From contig NZ_CP073347.1 in the NCBI RefSeq assembly GCF_024397915.1, forward strand, positions 806,001 to 870,000: DNA of 64,000 nucleotides, read 5' to 3'. The stretch comes from Marinobacterium rhizophilum. GTDB taxonomy: Bacteria; Pseudomonadota; Gammaproteobacteria; Pseudomonadales; Balneatricaceae. The position numbers and the translations under genes are program-made. Below are positions 27,534-36,414 of the stretch, in pieces. Below the pieces are notes generated by a model. It saw only the letters and a program-made list of their open reading frames with translations, was not told where the DNA came from and searched no databases. The first letter of the stretch is position 1, and each line of letters begins with the position of its first letter.

Positions 27534-27962
27534 ATGCCGGTACTGGACCTGCAGCAGTTAAATGATTTTCTGGCCGAACACTTTCCCCAGGGGGAACAAT
27601 ACGGTGCGCTGGAGTCCGTGGGGCCAGGCACGGCGGTGATGCGCCTTGCGGTATCCGCCCAGCACCTGCGCCCGGGGGGCTCGGTGTCGGGGCCGGCCAT
27701 GATGGGGCTGGCCGATGTGGCGGTCTATGCCGCCTTGCTGACCCGCATAGGGCCCGTGCCGCTGGCCGTGACCAGCAACCTTAATATCAATTTCCTGCGC
27801 AAGCCCCTGGCAGGCGCCGACCTGATCGCGGATGCCCGCATGCTCAAGGTGGGCAGAATGCTGGGGGTGGGTGAGGTTTATCTGTATTCTGGTGCCGATG
27901 CTGCTCGCGCGGGAACCGATCCGGTGGCGCACGCCACCCTGACCTATGCCATTCCGCAATAG
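27534..27962 (+). CDS. PaaI-type hotdog-fold thioesterase
   Basis: A 142-residue protein with the hotdog-fold signature LRPGGSVSGPAMMGLADVAVYAALL (about 43-67), where the Asp and following helix face the active site, and the LNINFLRKP strand. These enzymes hydrolyse acyl-CoA thioesters, often aberrant or stalled intermediates. AAGGAGG-like sequence lies just upstream of the ATG. It sits between the acyl-CoA synthetase and the hydrolase, so the operon can both make and hydrolyse CoA esters. Confidence 0.88.
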   Translation: MPVLDLQQLNDFLAEHFPQGEQYGALESVGPGTAVMRLAVSAQHLRPGGSVSGPAMMGLADVAVYAALLTRIGPVPLAVTSNLNINFLRKPLAGADLIADARMLKVGRMLGVGEVYLYSGADAARAGTDPVAHATLTYAIPQ

Positions 27963-28006
27963 AAACGCAGGCTCGGGCAGGGCTGCCAAAGATAGGATGA
28001 AACCAG

Positions 28007-28804
28007 ATGCTTGAATGGACCACCGTTGAGCTGGAGCCGGCGCCGGATGTGCGTATCCGTGCCCTGCATGGCCGCCATGGCGTGACGGCAACGCCCGTCC
28101 CGACCCTGGTGCTGTTGCACGAGGCTCTGGGCTGTATTGCGATGTGGAAGGATGTGCCGCAGCAACTGGCGGCAAGGACCGGTTGTGATGTATTCGTGTA
28201 CGAGCGTCGGGGCTATGGCGGTTCAACCCCGATTGCGCTGCCGCGCCCCGGCGACTATCTGGAACAGGAGGGGCGCGACTGGTTAGCGCGGATACTGGAT
28301 AGCGCCGCTATCACGGGCCCGGTCATTCTGGTGGGACACAGCGATGGCGGCTCTATCGCGCTGGTGGGTGCCGCGGTACTGGGCGAGCGGGTGCTTGGGC
28401 TGGTCACCATGGCGGCGCATATCTATATCGACCACCTGACCCTGGCGGGCATTGGCGAAGCGGTGGCGCGTTACCACGCGCCTGGCAGCGACCTGCCGGC
28501 CCGCCTGGCGCGCTATCATGGCGAGCGCACCGATCTGCTGTTTCGTGCCTGGCACGAAACCTGGGCCCGGCCTGCCTATGCCACCTTTGATCTCAGCCCC
28601 TGGCTGAGCGATATCCGCTGCCAGGCGCTGATCATGCAGGGTGTGGATGACCAATACGGCGTGCCGGAGCAGGTGAGCGATATCTGCGCCGGGATTGGTC
28701 CGCGTGCCCAGCCGCTGCTGATACCGGACTGCGGCCATATACCGCACCTCGAAGCGCCACAGCAGAGCCTCACGGCCATCGTCGAGTTTGTGGCCCGCCT
28801 GTAG
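28007..28804 (+). CDS. Alpha/beta-fold hydrolase
   Basis: A 265-residue hydrolase with the nucleophile elbow GHSDGGSIAL (Ser about 108), an oxyanion segment LLHEALGCIAMWKD, an acid Asp in QGVDDQYG and the His of CGHIPHLEAP at the C terminus, so the triad looks complete. It ends the acyl-CoA synthetase operon. The substrate is unknown; lactone, ester or C-C bond hydrolysis are all possible for this fold. Confidence 0.87.
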   Translation: MLEWTTVELEPAPDVRIRALHGRHGVTATPVPTLVLLHEALGCIAMWKDVPQQLAARTGCDVFVYERRGYGGSTPIALPRPGDYLEQEGRDWLARILDSAAITGPVILVGHSDGGSIALVGAAVLGERVLGLVTMAAHIYIDHLTLAGIGEAVARYHAPGSDLPARLARYHGERTDLLFRAWHETWARPAYATFDLSPWLSDIRCQALIMQGVDDQYGVPEQVSDICAGIGPRAQPLLIPDCGHIPHLEAPQQSLTAIVEFVARL

Positions 28805-28821
28805 GCAGGGCCGCCGGGTAT

Positions 28822-29439
28822 TCAGGTGCTCATATCCAGCGTTGCTGCCAGGGTCACGAGCTCTGGCAGGCTCTGCGCCTGCATCTTGGCCATGACCCTT
28901 GAACGATGCACTTCCACGGTCTTGGGGCTGATTCCCAGGTCCTCGGCGATTTCGCGGTTGGCGCGCCCGGTCACCACCAGCGCCATGACTTCCTTTTCCC
29001 GCCGGCTCAGGCTGTCGTAGCGGCTGCGGGTCTGTTCCTGTTCCTGCCTGTGCTGTTGCAGCTCGCCGGCATGGCGCAGCCCGAGCTTGACGCGGTGCAG
29101 CAGCAGGGCATCGTCGAACGGCTTTTCGAGAAAATCCATCGCGCCGTTCTTGATGGCGGTGACGGCCATGGGAATGTCACCGTGGCCACTGAGCACGATG
29201 ATTGGCAGCGCAATGCCCTGTTCCTGCAGCATTTGCTGCAGTGCCAGGCCGCTTATATCGGGCATGCGCACATCCAGCAGCATGCAGCCGGGGCTGCCAT
29301 CAAAGCCATCCAGAAAGGCCTGGGCAGAGTTGAAGCTGGTTACGCGCAGACCGTCTGACTCAAGCAGCCACTGCATGGAGGCGCGGAAATCATCGTCGTC
29401 ATCCACGATAAATACCGTCCCGTCCGGTGGAGTCTTCAT
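28822..29439 (-). CDS. FixJ/NarL-like response regulator
   Basis: A 205-residue regulator with a receiver domain (Asp56 in MLLDVRMPD, Lys in FLEKPFDD) and a C-terminal LuxR-type helix-turn-helix (LSRREKEVMALVVTGRANRE then IAEDLGISPKTVEVHRSRVM). It follows the sensor kinase gene by 47 bp. FixJ-type regulators activate sigma-70 promoters on phosphorylation. The target is not evident; the phenol genes and the acyl-CoA synthetase operon are neighbours. Confidence 0.92.
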   Translation of the reverse strand: MKTPPDGTVFIVDDDDDFRASMQWLLESDGLRVTSFNSAQAFLDGFDGSPGCMLLDVRMPDISGLALQQMLQEQGIALPIIVLSGHGDIPMAVTAIKNGAMDFLEKPFDDALLLHRVKLGLRHAGELQQHRQEQEQTRSRYDSLSRREKEVMALVVTGRANREIAEDLGISPKTVEVHRSRVMAKMQAQSLPELVTLAATLDMST

Positions 29440-29486
29440 AGCTCATCCTGAAAAGTGAAATAGGGGGCCGCTGTCCTGTCGCAGGG

Positions 29487-31046
29487 TCAGGGCCATTGAT
29501 CCGGGTGCTGGCCAAGCGGCAACCGAAAGCGAAACACCGTGCCGCTGTGGCCATCGCTCTGGGCCCACAGCTGGCCGCCATGGCTTTCAATAATGGTTCT
29601 GGAGATGGCCAGGCCCATGCCAAGCCCGCTGGGCTTGGACGTAAAAAAGGCATCGAACAGCTGACCCAGTGCCTCCGCACTCACCCCCCGGGCACAATCG
29701 GTAATGGCGACCTCGATATGCCCCTGGTCACAGCGGCTGCCAATGGTAACCGTTCGCCAGGCCTGCTCACAATCGCTGTAGGCCTCGATGGCATTGCGAA
29801 CCAGGTTTAGCAGCACCTGCTCGATCTGAATGCGATCCGCGGTCAGCTGCGGATCGGTCGGGTCAAGATCAAAGCGAAACTCGATCTGGTTATCCCGCGC
29901 TTCCTGGCGCAGAAAGCCCGTTACGTCCTGGCAACTGTCGTTGATGGAAAACGCGACACGCTGGTATTCGGTGCGTTTCACATAACTGCGAATGCGCTTG
30001 ATGATTTCGGCGGCGCGTTTCGCCTGTCCCGCGATCAGCTGCATGGCCTGCAAGGCCTGGTCGAGGCTGAGCTCCCCGCCGTCTTCGGATCGGCGCAGGG
30101 TGCCGCGACAGTAGTTCAGGATGGCCGCCAGCGGCTGGTTGATCTCATGGGCCAGCCCCGTCGCCATTTCGCCCACCGACAGCAGGCGCGACATGTGGGC
30201 GAGCTCCAGTTGCTGGCGCCTGGCGGCATCCTCGGCCTTGCGCTTGTGGGTAATATCGCGGCCGATGATCGAGTAATACTCGACGCGGCGGTTGTCGACA
30301 TGGTTGCGGTGGGCGATGATCTCGCGCACCTCGGCAATGCGTGAATCCTTGCCGGCGGGCAGCTGCAGTGCAATGCTGCCATACCAGCAGCCATGCTGCG
30401 CGGCGTGTTCCAGGCCCGCCAGCAACAGGGTGCTGTAGGTGGTTTCATCAAACAGCTCACGCAGGTTCAAGGCAATGGTGCCGTCCGGGCCGCTGCCCAG
30501 GGTGCTGGAGGCGGCTTCGTTCAGGTACGTGAGCTGCAGGTTGTCGGGCGCACAGAACATGATCATGTCGGAGCTGGATTCCACCACCCGGGCCAGACGG
30601 CGGGTGGCGCGCTGGGCCTGTTCACGCTGGGTGACATCGCGGGATACGCAGATGATCTCCATCGGTTCGCCGCTGTCGTCGCGAATGGTGCGGCTGGTGG
30701 TCTCGAGCCAGACGTAATGACCGTCCCTGTGGCGATAGCGATACACATTGGTATAGAGGCCGCCGCGATAACTCACCGATTCGGCACGTTTTACCAGGTT
30801 GTCGGCATCATCGGGGTGGAACAGGTCGTAACCTGGCGTGCCGATGATCTGCGAGGCCTTGTACCCCAGCAGCCGTTCCACGGCGGGGCTCACATCCACG
30901 TAGGTCCACTCGCTGGTGGGCGTGTGGCGCGAGATCATGTCGGTGGACTGCTCCACCAGCAGGCGATAACGCTCGGCCTCGCGGCGGGCTTCATCGAGTT
31001 CTGCGAGCAGTTGGTTGTGCTGTGCGGCAGTGAGGCTCATGGTCAT
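29487..31046 (-). CDS. PAS-domain sensor histidine kinase (FixL/NodV-like, no membrane segments)
   Basis: A 519-residue kinase with two PAS/PAC modules (about 20-140 and 145-265), then HisKA (TGLAHEINQPLAAILNYCRG) and HATPase ending in SGLGMGLAISRTIIESHGG. No transmembrane helix is seen, so it senses an intracellular signal. I chose the ATG at 31046 (MTMSLTAAQ); a longer reading begins with TTG at 31091 but adds unconserved-looking residues. There is no strong ribosome binding site for either. It precedes its response regulator gene. Confidence 0.88.
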   Translation of the reverse strand: MTMSLTAAQHNQLLAELDEARREAERYRLLVEQSTDMISRHTPTSEWTYVDVSPAVERLLGYKASQIIGTPGYDLFHPDDADNLVKRAESVSYRGGLYTNVYRYRHRDGHYVWLETTSRTIRDDSGEPMEIICVSRDVTQREQAQRATRRLARVVESSSDMIMFCAPDNLQLTYLNEAASSTLGSGPDGTIALNLRELFDETTYSTLLLAGLEHAAQHGCWYGSIALQLPAGKDSRIAEVREIIAHRNHVDNRRVEYYSIIGRDITHKRKAEDAARRQQLELAHMSRLLSVGEMATGLAHEINQPLAAILNYCRGTLRRSEDGGELSLDQALQAMQLIAGQAKRAAEIIKRIRSYVKRTEYQRVAFSINDSCQDVTGFLRQEARDNQIEFRFDLDPTDPQLTADRIQIEQVLLNLVRNAIEAYSDCEQAWRTVTIGSRCDQGHIEVAITDCARGVSAEALGQLFDAFFTSKPSGLGMGLAISRTIIESHGGQLWAQSDGHSGTVFRFRLPLGQHPDQWP

Positions 31047-31159
31047 TCGGTCTGAGAGGTGAATAGGCGCATCAGGCCCCAGTGTACCCAAAGTACTACG
31101 GGAATACCCTTGCCCGCTGGCAGTCAGGGCCGCGCGGGCCTTGCCGGCCCGGCCTGTCG

Positions 31160-32872
31160 TCAGTCAGCGCTGTGTTTTTTCAGTTTGTAGGCCAGCTGGG
31201 GGCGCGTCATGCCGAGCAGGCGGGCGGCCCGGGCGACATTGTTGCCGGCCCTGTCCATGGCGCTGGCAATCAGCTGCGCTTCCATCTGCTCCAGGCTGAC
31301 GTTCTCGTTCAGCAGCTGGCCGCACAATCGTTGCAGTGACTGGGGCGGCGCGGCCTCAGCACAGGGCTGGGCGCTGATTCCGCCTGCCCGGTTGATGGTG
31401 TTCAGCGGGTGGCTGGGTTCGGACAGCGACGGGAACAGGGCCTCGATATCAATGGTATGGTTGTTGTCACTGAGGATAATGCCGCGCTCGACCAAGTTTT
31501 CCAGCTCGCGGATATTGCCAGGCCAGCTGTAGTGCAGCAGGGCCTGCAGAGCCATGTCCGATACGCCGAGGGTGCGCTTGTTGTAGAGCGCGTGGTACTT
31601 GTGCAGGAAGTGCTCGATCAGCAGCGGAATGTCTTCGGGGCGCTCGCGCAACGGCGGAATGCGAACCGGAAACACGTTGAGCCGGTAGAAGAGGTCGGCG
31701 CGGAACTTGCCCTCGCGAACCGCCATGTCCAGGTCTTCGTTGGTGGCAGCGACGACGCGTACATCGATCTTGCGGGTACGGTTGTCGCCGACGCGCTCCA
31801 GCTCGCCCTCCTGCAGTACCCGCAGCAGCGTTGCCTGGGCCCGGGGTGACAGCTCGATCACTTCATCCAGAAAGAGCGTGCCGCTGTGGGCGCGCTCGAA
31901 CTTGCCTTCGCGGGACTGGGTGGCGCCGGTATAGGCGCCTTTTTCCACGCCGAACAGCTCGGCCTCGATCAGGTCCGGCGGGATGCAGGCGCAGTTCACG
32001 GCGATGAAGGGCTTGTCGGCACGGTCCGAGCTCAGATGCAGTCCCTTGGCGACCACTTCCTTGCCGACGCCGGTTTCCCCCTGTAACAGCACGGTAACGC
32101 GGCTCGACGAGGCCCGTCGAATCAGCTGGCAGACGTTCATGAAGGCACTGGAACGTCCGACGGAGTTGATCAGCAGGTCTGTGTCCTGGGGGGAGTAGCG
32201 CGCGTTGTCCCGCAGCTCGCTGAGCTGATGGCGCAGGGCAAACAGTTCGTCGGCGATGGGATCGGGCAGAAGCAGGCGTTCGAGTTCGGCGCGGTCTTCC
32301 CATTGTTCCACCGGTTTGCCAATAATGCGGCAGTGATCAGCCCCGCAGCCGGCGCATTCCTGCTCCTTGTAGATAATGGTCCGGCCCATGTAAAAGGTCG
32401 TGAATCCGCTGGCATATCCGATCAGGGTCCAGCAGATGGGGTCGTCGGCAAGGCCGAAGTCATGCCGGTGTACTTCGGCCTCGTAGGAGTCGAACCAGTC
32501 AAATTCACCATAAAACGTGCCGGCTTCTATATCGAATTCCAGGTCGATGGGCTGCACATTGACCATCCCCTTTATGGCGTGCAGCTGGGGGCCCACGAAA
32601 AAGGCCTCTTTCTGTGACAAATCCGGTCGCACCTTGCTCACCAGCTCTGCATCCTTCCAGCCCGAATGGTAGCCAAAGCGCATCAGGAAACCGCGTGTGC
32701 GTTCAACGCCCATGGTCTCGACCAGCTCCTTGCGTAACTGGCCCATAACGGCGGAATGAATCAGCAGCATGCGCTGCTCGTTGAACCAGATCTTGCCACG
32801 CTCCGGTTCAAAGCGGATTTGCGACAGCAGGTCTTCGTTTGCAGGCAGCTGCAGATCGGTCTGGGTGGTCAT
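31160..32872 (-). CDS. dmpR: Phenol-responsive sigma-54 activator (DmpR/MopR family)
   Basis: A 570-residue enhancer-binding protein with an XylR_N/V4R aromatic sensor domain (about 15-210), an AAA+ domain (Walker A GETGVGKE 265-272, GAYTGA loop, GTLFLDEV) and a Fis-type helix-turn-helix (AARLLGMTRPQLAYKLKKHS). In the sensor, Cys147, Glu170, Cys173 and Cys181 fall at the spacing of the zinc site reported for MopR (C155/E178/C181/C189), and His98, Trp126 and Tyr168 match its phenol pocket (H106/W134/Y176), all with a constant offset of 8. That predicts phenol as effector. The GAFTGA loop has Tyr for Phe. Divergent from the phenol hydroxylase operon. Confidence 0.95.
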   Translation of the reverse strand: MTTQTDLQLPANEDLLSQIRFEPERGKIWFNEQRMLLIHSAVMGQLRKELVETMGVERTRGFLMRFGYHSGWKDAELVSKVRPDLSQKEAFFVGPQLHAIKGMVNVQPIDLEFDIEAGTFYGEFDWFDSYEAEVHRHDFGLADDPICWTLIGYASGFTTFYMGRTIIYKEQECAGCGADHCRIIGKPVEQWEDRAELERLLLPDPIADELFALRHQLSELRDNARYSPQDTDLLINSVGRSSAFMNVCQLIRRASSSRVTVLLQGETGVGKEVVAKGLHLSSDRADKPFIAVNCACIPPDLIEAELFGVEKGAYTGATQSREGKFERAHSGTLFLDEVIELSPRAQATLLRVLQEGELERVGDNRTRKIDVRVVAATNEDLDMAVREGKFRADLFYRLNVFPVRIPPLRERPEDIPLLIEHFLHKYHALYNKRTLGVSDMALQALLHYSWPGNIRELENLVERGIILSDNNHTIDIEALFPSLSEPSHPLNTINRAGGISAQPCAEAAPPQSLQRLCGQLLNENVSLEQMEAQLIASAMDRAGNNVARAARLLGMTRPQLAYKLKKHSAD

Positions 32873-33006
32873 TGTTGTTATATACCGGCGCTGAAATTGA
32901 GATCTCTTTTTATTGTTGAATGATTTTCGCCTGAATTGGAAGGGCTGCTGAGGCTGGGTCGCATAAGGGTCGCGGGGCGAGCGGCGTCTTACCCGGCCGG
33001 ACGGGG

Positions 33007-33022
33007 TTTATCAAATGATCAC
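33007..33022. promoter_or_regulatory. Upstream activating site 1 for DmpR
   Basis: TTTATCAAATGATCAC matches the XylR/DmpR-type palindrome TTGATCAATTGATCAA at 13 of 16 positions. Confidence 0.6.
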
Positions 33023-33037
33023 TTTGCCCGGGGCGGT

Positions 33038-33053
33038 TTTATCAATTGCTTAC
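33038..33053. promoter_or_regulatory. Upstream activating site 2 for DmpR
   Basis: TTTATCAATTGCTTAC, 12 of 16 to the same consensus, 31 bp (three helical turns) from site 1. Confidence 0.55.
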
Positions 33054-33132
33054 TTTTGCCAGCAGGCCAGGGCCTGGGGCCCGTCTTCAAAATCGCGGCT
33101 GATAACCCGTTCCCTAATTTTAAATCACTATA

Positions 33133-33145
33133 AATCAATGTCTTA
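33133..33145 (+). promoter_or_regulatory. IHF-binding consensus
   Basis: AATCAA-TGTC-TTA fits WATCAANNNNTTR exactly and lies between the activator sites and the -24/-12 promoter, the expected place for DNA bending. Confidence 0.6.
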
Positions 33146-33185
33146 AATAATTTTTCCAGGCATTTTTTAGCGCCTGATCGGTATC

Positions 33186-33201
33186 TGGCACAGCGGTTGC
33201 T
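33186..33201 (+). promoter_or_regulatory. Sigma-54 (-24/-12) promoter of the phenol hydroxylase operon
   Basis: TGGCACA-GCGG-TTGCT matches TGGCACG-N4-TTGCW with the required GG/GC spacing, 45 bp upstream of dmpK. Confidence 0.8.
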
Positions 33202-33245
33202 CTTGTCCTGTTGAACCTTCATCAGCGACAACGAGAACAAACGCG

Positions 33246-33575
33246 ATGAGCAACTTGCCCTCTCAAGACACTGTCGGGACGCGTCCCGATACCTTCAATC
33301 GAATGACGAAATATATCCGCGTGCGCAGTCAGCCCGGCGAGCGTTTTGTCGAGTTCGACTTTGCCATCGGCGATCCGGCGCTGTTTGTCGAGCTGGTCAT
33401 GCCACCCCGGGCCTTCGAGCACTTCTGCCAGACCCAGGGCGCCGTTGCCATGACCCCTGAACAAACCGCAGAGGTCGACGCCCAGCTGGAAAAGTGGCGC
33501 TACGGCGAAGGCACCCTGATGGCACAGAACCAGAATCGATCCGCCAATAACAACAACTCAGAGTTGGGAAATTAA
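33246..33575 (+). CDS. dmpK: Phenol hydroxylase assembly protein DmpK
   Basis: A 109-residue protein with the DmpK core: TKYIRVRSQPGERFVEFDFA followed by PALFVELVMPPRAFEHFC, plus extra residues at both ends relative to shorter homologues. In the Pseudomonas dmp system DmpK is needed for assembly of active oxygenase, probably for iron insertion, but is not part of the catalytic complex. First gene of dmpKLMNOP; dmpL starts one base after its stop. Confidence 0.93.
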   Translation: MSNLPSQDTVGTRPDTFNRMTKYIRVRSQPGERFVEFDFAIGDPALFVELVMPPRAFEHFCQTQGAVAMTPEQTAEVDAQLEKWRYGEGTLMAQNQNRSANNNNSELGN

Positions 33576-33576
33576 C

Positions 33577-34572
33577 ATGAGCGTTGAAATCAAGACATCC
33601 ACCCTGGAGCCGGTGCGCAATACCTTTGCGAACATCGAACGTCGCTTTGGCGACAAGCCCGCGACCCGCTACCAGGAGGCCACCTACGACCTGCAGGCCG
33701 AAACCAACTACCACTATCGCCCACTGTGGCAGCCCGAGTTCGAACTCAATGACAAGGGGCGTACCGCCATCCAGATGCAGGACTGGTACGCCTTCAAGGA
33801 TCCGCGCCAGTACTACTACGGCGCCTATGTCGGTCAGCGTGCCCGCATGCAGGAGCACGCCGAAAACAACTACGCCTTCTTCGAAAAGCGCAACCTGGCG
33901 GCGCTGCTCAGCGATGAGCTGCGTGCCAGCCTGATCCGCCTGCTGGTACCGCTGCGTCACGTCGAACATACCGCCAACCTCAACAACATGTACGGCACTG
34001 CGTACGGCTACGGCACCGCCATCACCCAGGCACTGCTGTACGACGCCATGGATCGTCTGGGCATTGCCCAGTACTTCTCGCGTATAGGCCTGATTCTGGA
34101 CGGAAACAGCGGTGAGGCGCTGCGGGAGGCAAAACAGCTGTGGCTGCAGGACCCGCTCTGGCAGGGGATGCGGGCGCTGTGCGAGGAAACCCTGGTAACC
34201 GAGGACTGGTTCGAGCTGTTCGTGGCCCAGGATCTGGTGATCGACAGCCTGATCAGCGATCTGGTCTACCGCCAGTTCGATACCTGGCTGGCCGCCAACG
34301 GCGGCCAGGACGTGGCGATGCTGACCGAGTTCATGCAGCAGTGGTGCAAGGAACACACGCGCTGGGTGGATGCCGTGCTGAAACTCGCCGCCACGGAGTC
34401 CGACACCAACAGGGCGCAGCTGGGCCAGTGGGCCGAGCGCTGGCGTGGCAAGGCCGCCGAGGCGCTGGCGCCCGTAGCACGGGAAATGCTGGGCGATGAT
34501 GCCCTGGCCCAATCGCTGGCAGCGCTGGAGTCACGCCTGGTCAAGGTCGGTATCAACGGAGGAAACGCCTGA
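33577..34572 (+). CDS. dmpL: Phenol hydroxylase oxygenase beta subunit DmpL
   Basis: A 331-residue ferritin-fold subunit of the (alpha-beta-gamma)2 hydroxylase of soluble diiron multicomponent phenol hydroxylases. It has no iron ligands of its own. Diagnostic stretches are YHYRPLWQPEFELNDKGRTA, FKDPRQYYYGAYVGQRARMQ and VPLRHVEHTANLNNMYGTAY. Full length for the family. The stop overlaps the dmpM start by one base (34572). Confidence 0.95.
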   Translation: MSVEIKTSTLEPVRNTFANIERRFGDKPATRYQEATYDLQAETNYHYRPLWQPEFELNDKGRTAIQMQDWYAFKDPRQYYYGAYVGQRARMQEHAENNYAFFEKRNLAALLSDELRASLIRLLVPLRHVEHTANLNNMYGTAYGYGTAITQALLYDAMDRLGIAQYFSRIGLILDGNSGEALREAKQLWLQDPLWQGMRALCEETLVTEDWFELFVAQDLVIDSLISDLVYRQFDTWLAANGGQDVAMLTEFMQQWCKEHTRWVDAVLKLAATESDTNRAQLGQWAERWRGKAAEALAPVAREMLGDDALAQSLAALESRLVKVGINGGNA

Positions 34573-34841
34573 TGTCCAAGGTCTATATCGCACTGCAGGA
34601 CAACGATCAGTCCCGCTACATTGTTGAGGCCATCGAGGACGACAACCCCGAGGTTACCGTCAACTACCAGCCGGCCATGATCCGCATCGAATGCGAAGGC
34701 CAGCTGGTGGTTCGGCGCGAAACCGTGGAGGACAAGCTCGGGCGGGACTGGGATATACAGGAGCTGCACCTGAACCTGATTACCCTGGGCGGCAACGTCG
34801 ATGAAGACGATGATCAACTCAGCCTGAGCTGGGATGCATAA
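34572..34841 (+). CDS. dmpM: Phenol hydroxylase activator (coupling) protein DmpM
   Basis: An 89-residue cofactor-free regulatory protein of the MmoB/DmpM family, which binds the hydroxylase and tunes substrate and oxygen reactivity. It shows VYIALQDNDQSRYIVEAIED, the MIRIECEGQLVVRRETVED region and an acidic C terminus. Length and position between dmpL and dmpN match known operons. Confidence 0.95.
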   Translation: MSKVYIALQDNDQSRYIVEAIEDDNPEVTVNYQPAMIRIECEGQLVVRRETVEDKLGRDWDIQELHLNLITLGGNVDEDDDQLSLSWDA

Positions 34842-34871
34842 CCGCACTTAATAAGAAAAGAGGTTTCCGAC

Positions 34872-36374
34872 ATGGCTGCAAAAAAACTCAATACCAAAGA
34901 CAAGTACCGACTGCTGACACGGGATCTGGACTGGGATTTTTCCTACGAAGACCGCAAGCAGGCCTTTCCGTTCGAGGAATTCGAGGGCATCAAGATTACC
35001 GACTGGTCGAAGTGGGAAGATCCGTTTCGCCTGACCATGGATACCTACTGGAAGTACCAGGCGGAAAAAGAGAAAAAACTCTACGCCATTTTTGATGCCG
35101 TGGCGCAGAACAACGGCCATACCAATATTTCTGATCCGCGCTACGCCAATGCCCTGAAGCTGTTCCTCACCGGCGTATCACCGCTGGAGTACCAGGCACA
35201 CCAGGGCTTTGCCCATACCGGGCGCCAGTTCGGCGGCGTTGGTGCCCGCATCGCCTGCCAGATGCAGTCCATCGATGAACTTCGTCATGTGCAGACCCAG
35301 GTTCATGCCATGAGCCACTACAACAAGTTCTTCGACGGATTCCAGGATTGGTCCCACATGCATGACCGCGTCTGGTACCTGTCGGTGCCCAAGTCCTTCT
35401 TCGATGATGCCCGTAGCGCCGGGCCGTTCGAATTCCTGGTGGCCATCAGCTTCAGCTTCGAATACGTGCTGACCAACCTGCTGTTCGTGCCCTTTATGTC
35501 GGGTGCGGCCTACAACGGCGACATGGCAACCGTGACCTTCGGCTTCTCGGCCCAGTCCGACGAGGCGCGTCACATGACCCTGGGGCTGGAGGTCATCAAG
35601 TTCCTGCTGGAGCAGCACGAGGACAACGTGCCCATCGTGCAGCAGTGGATCGACAAGTGGTTCTGGCGCGGTACCCGCCTGCTCACGCTGGTGTCGATGA
35701 TGATGGACTACATGCTGCCCAACAAGGTCATGAGCTGGAAGGAGGCCTGGGAAGTGTATTTCGAGGAAGCCGGCGGCGCCCTGTTCAAGGATCTCGCCCG
35801 TTACGGTATCCGGCCACCGAAGTACGCCGATGTAATCGAAAAGGAGAAGGAACACGTTTCGCATCAGGCCTGGTGGCTGTTCTACAGCTACGGCGATGCG
35901 ACCGCTTTCCACACCTGGATTCCGTCCGATCAGGAGCTGGACTGGCTGAGCGAGAAGTACCCCGATACCTTCGACAAGTATTACCGCCCGCGCTGGGAGA
36001 TGGCCAAAAAGATGGAGGCCGAGGGCAAGCGCTTTTACACCAAGGGCCTGCCGCAGCTGTGTAACTGCTGCCAGATTCCGCTGATGTTTACCGACATGGA
36101 TAACCCGACCCAGCTGGCCTATCGCGACACCGTCTACAAGGACGAACGCTACCACTTCTGCTCCGACGGCTGTCACGACATCTTCGTCGCCGAGCCCGAG
36201 AAATATGTTCAGTCCTGGCTGCCGGTGCACCAGATCCTGCAGGGCAACTGCGGCGGGCCAGGGCTTGAGGCTGTGCTGCGCGACTACTACCGCATGAATG
36301 TCGGCGCCGACAACCTGGATATAAAAGGCTCCCCCGACGAGCAGCGCTGGAAAAGCTGGAAGGGCGTTGCCTGA
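34872..36374 (+). CDS. dmpN: Phenol hydroxylase oxygenase alpha subunit DmpN (diiron catalytic subunit)
   Basis: A 500-residue catalytic subunit that hydroxylates phenol to catechol. All six diiron ligands are visible: Glu106, Glu136 and His139 (DELRH), Glu197, Glu231 and His234 (DEARH). The C-terminal part has CNCCQIPLMF and FCSDGCHDIF cysteines of the YHS-like metal site found in this family. AAGAGG precedes the ATG at 34872. Downstream, a hairpin separates it from dmpO. Confidence 0.97.
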   Translation: MAAKKLNTKDKYRLLTRDLDWDFSYEDRKQAFPFEEFEGIKITDWSKWEDPFRLTMDTYWKYQAEKEKKLYAIFDAVAQNNGHTNISDPRYANALKLFLTGVSPLEYQAHQGFAHTGRQFGGVGARIACQMQSIDELRHVQTQVHAMSHYNKFFDGFQDWSHMHDRVWYLSVPKSFFDDARSAGPFEFLVAISFSFEYVLTNLLFVPFMSGAAYNGDMATVTFGFSAQSDEARHMTLGLEVIKFLLEQHEDNVPIVQQWIDKWFWRGTRLLTLVSMMMDYMLPNKVMSWKEAWEVYFEEAGGALFKDLARYGIRPPKYADVIEKEKEHVSHQAWWLFYSYGDATAFHTWIPSDQELDWLSEKYPDTFDKYYRPRWEMAKKMEAEGKRFYTKGLPQLCNCCQIPLMFTDMDNPTQLAYRDTVYKDERYHFCSDGCHDIFVAEPEKYVQSWLPVHQILQGNCGGPGLEAVLRDYYRMNVGADNLDIKGSPDEQRWKSWKGVA

Positions 36375-36414
36375 TTCCCGCCTCGACAAGCAGCTAACAA
36401 TAACGACTGACAAG

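Larger units (their letters stand above)
32873..33245. promoter_or_regulatory. Divergent dmpR-dmpK control region
   Basis: A 373 bp AT-richer gap holding, from left to right, two activator-like sites (33007-33022, 33038-33053), an IHF consensus (33133-33145) and a sigma-54 promoter (33186-33201) for the phenol hydroxylase operon. The layout matches the Po promoter of pVI150-type phenol operons. Confidence 0.75.

Noticed and set aside
33397..34512. 371-codon minus-strand frame opposite dmpK/dmpL
   Set aside because: Antisense to strongly recognised phenol hydroxylase genes.
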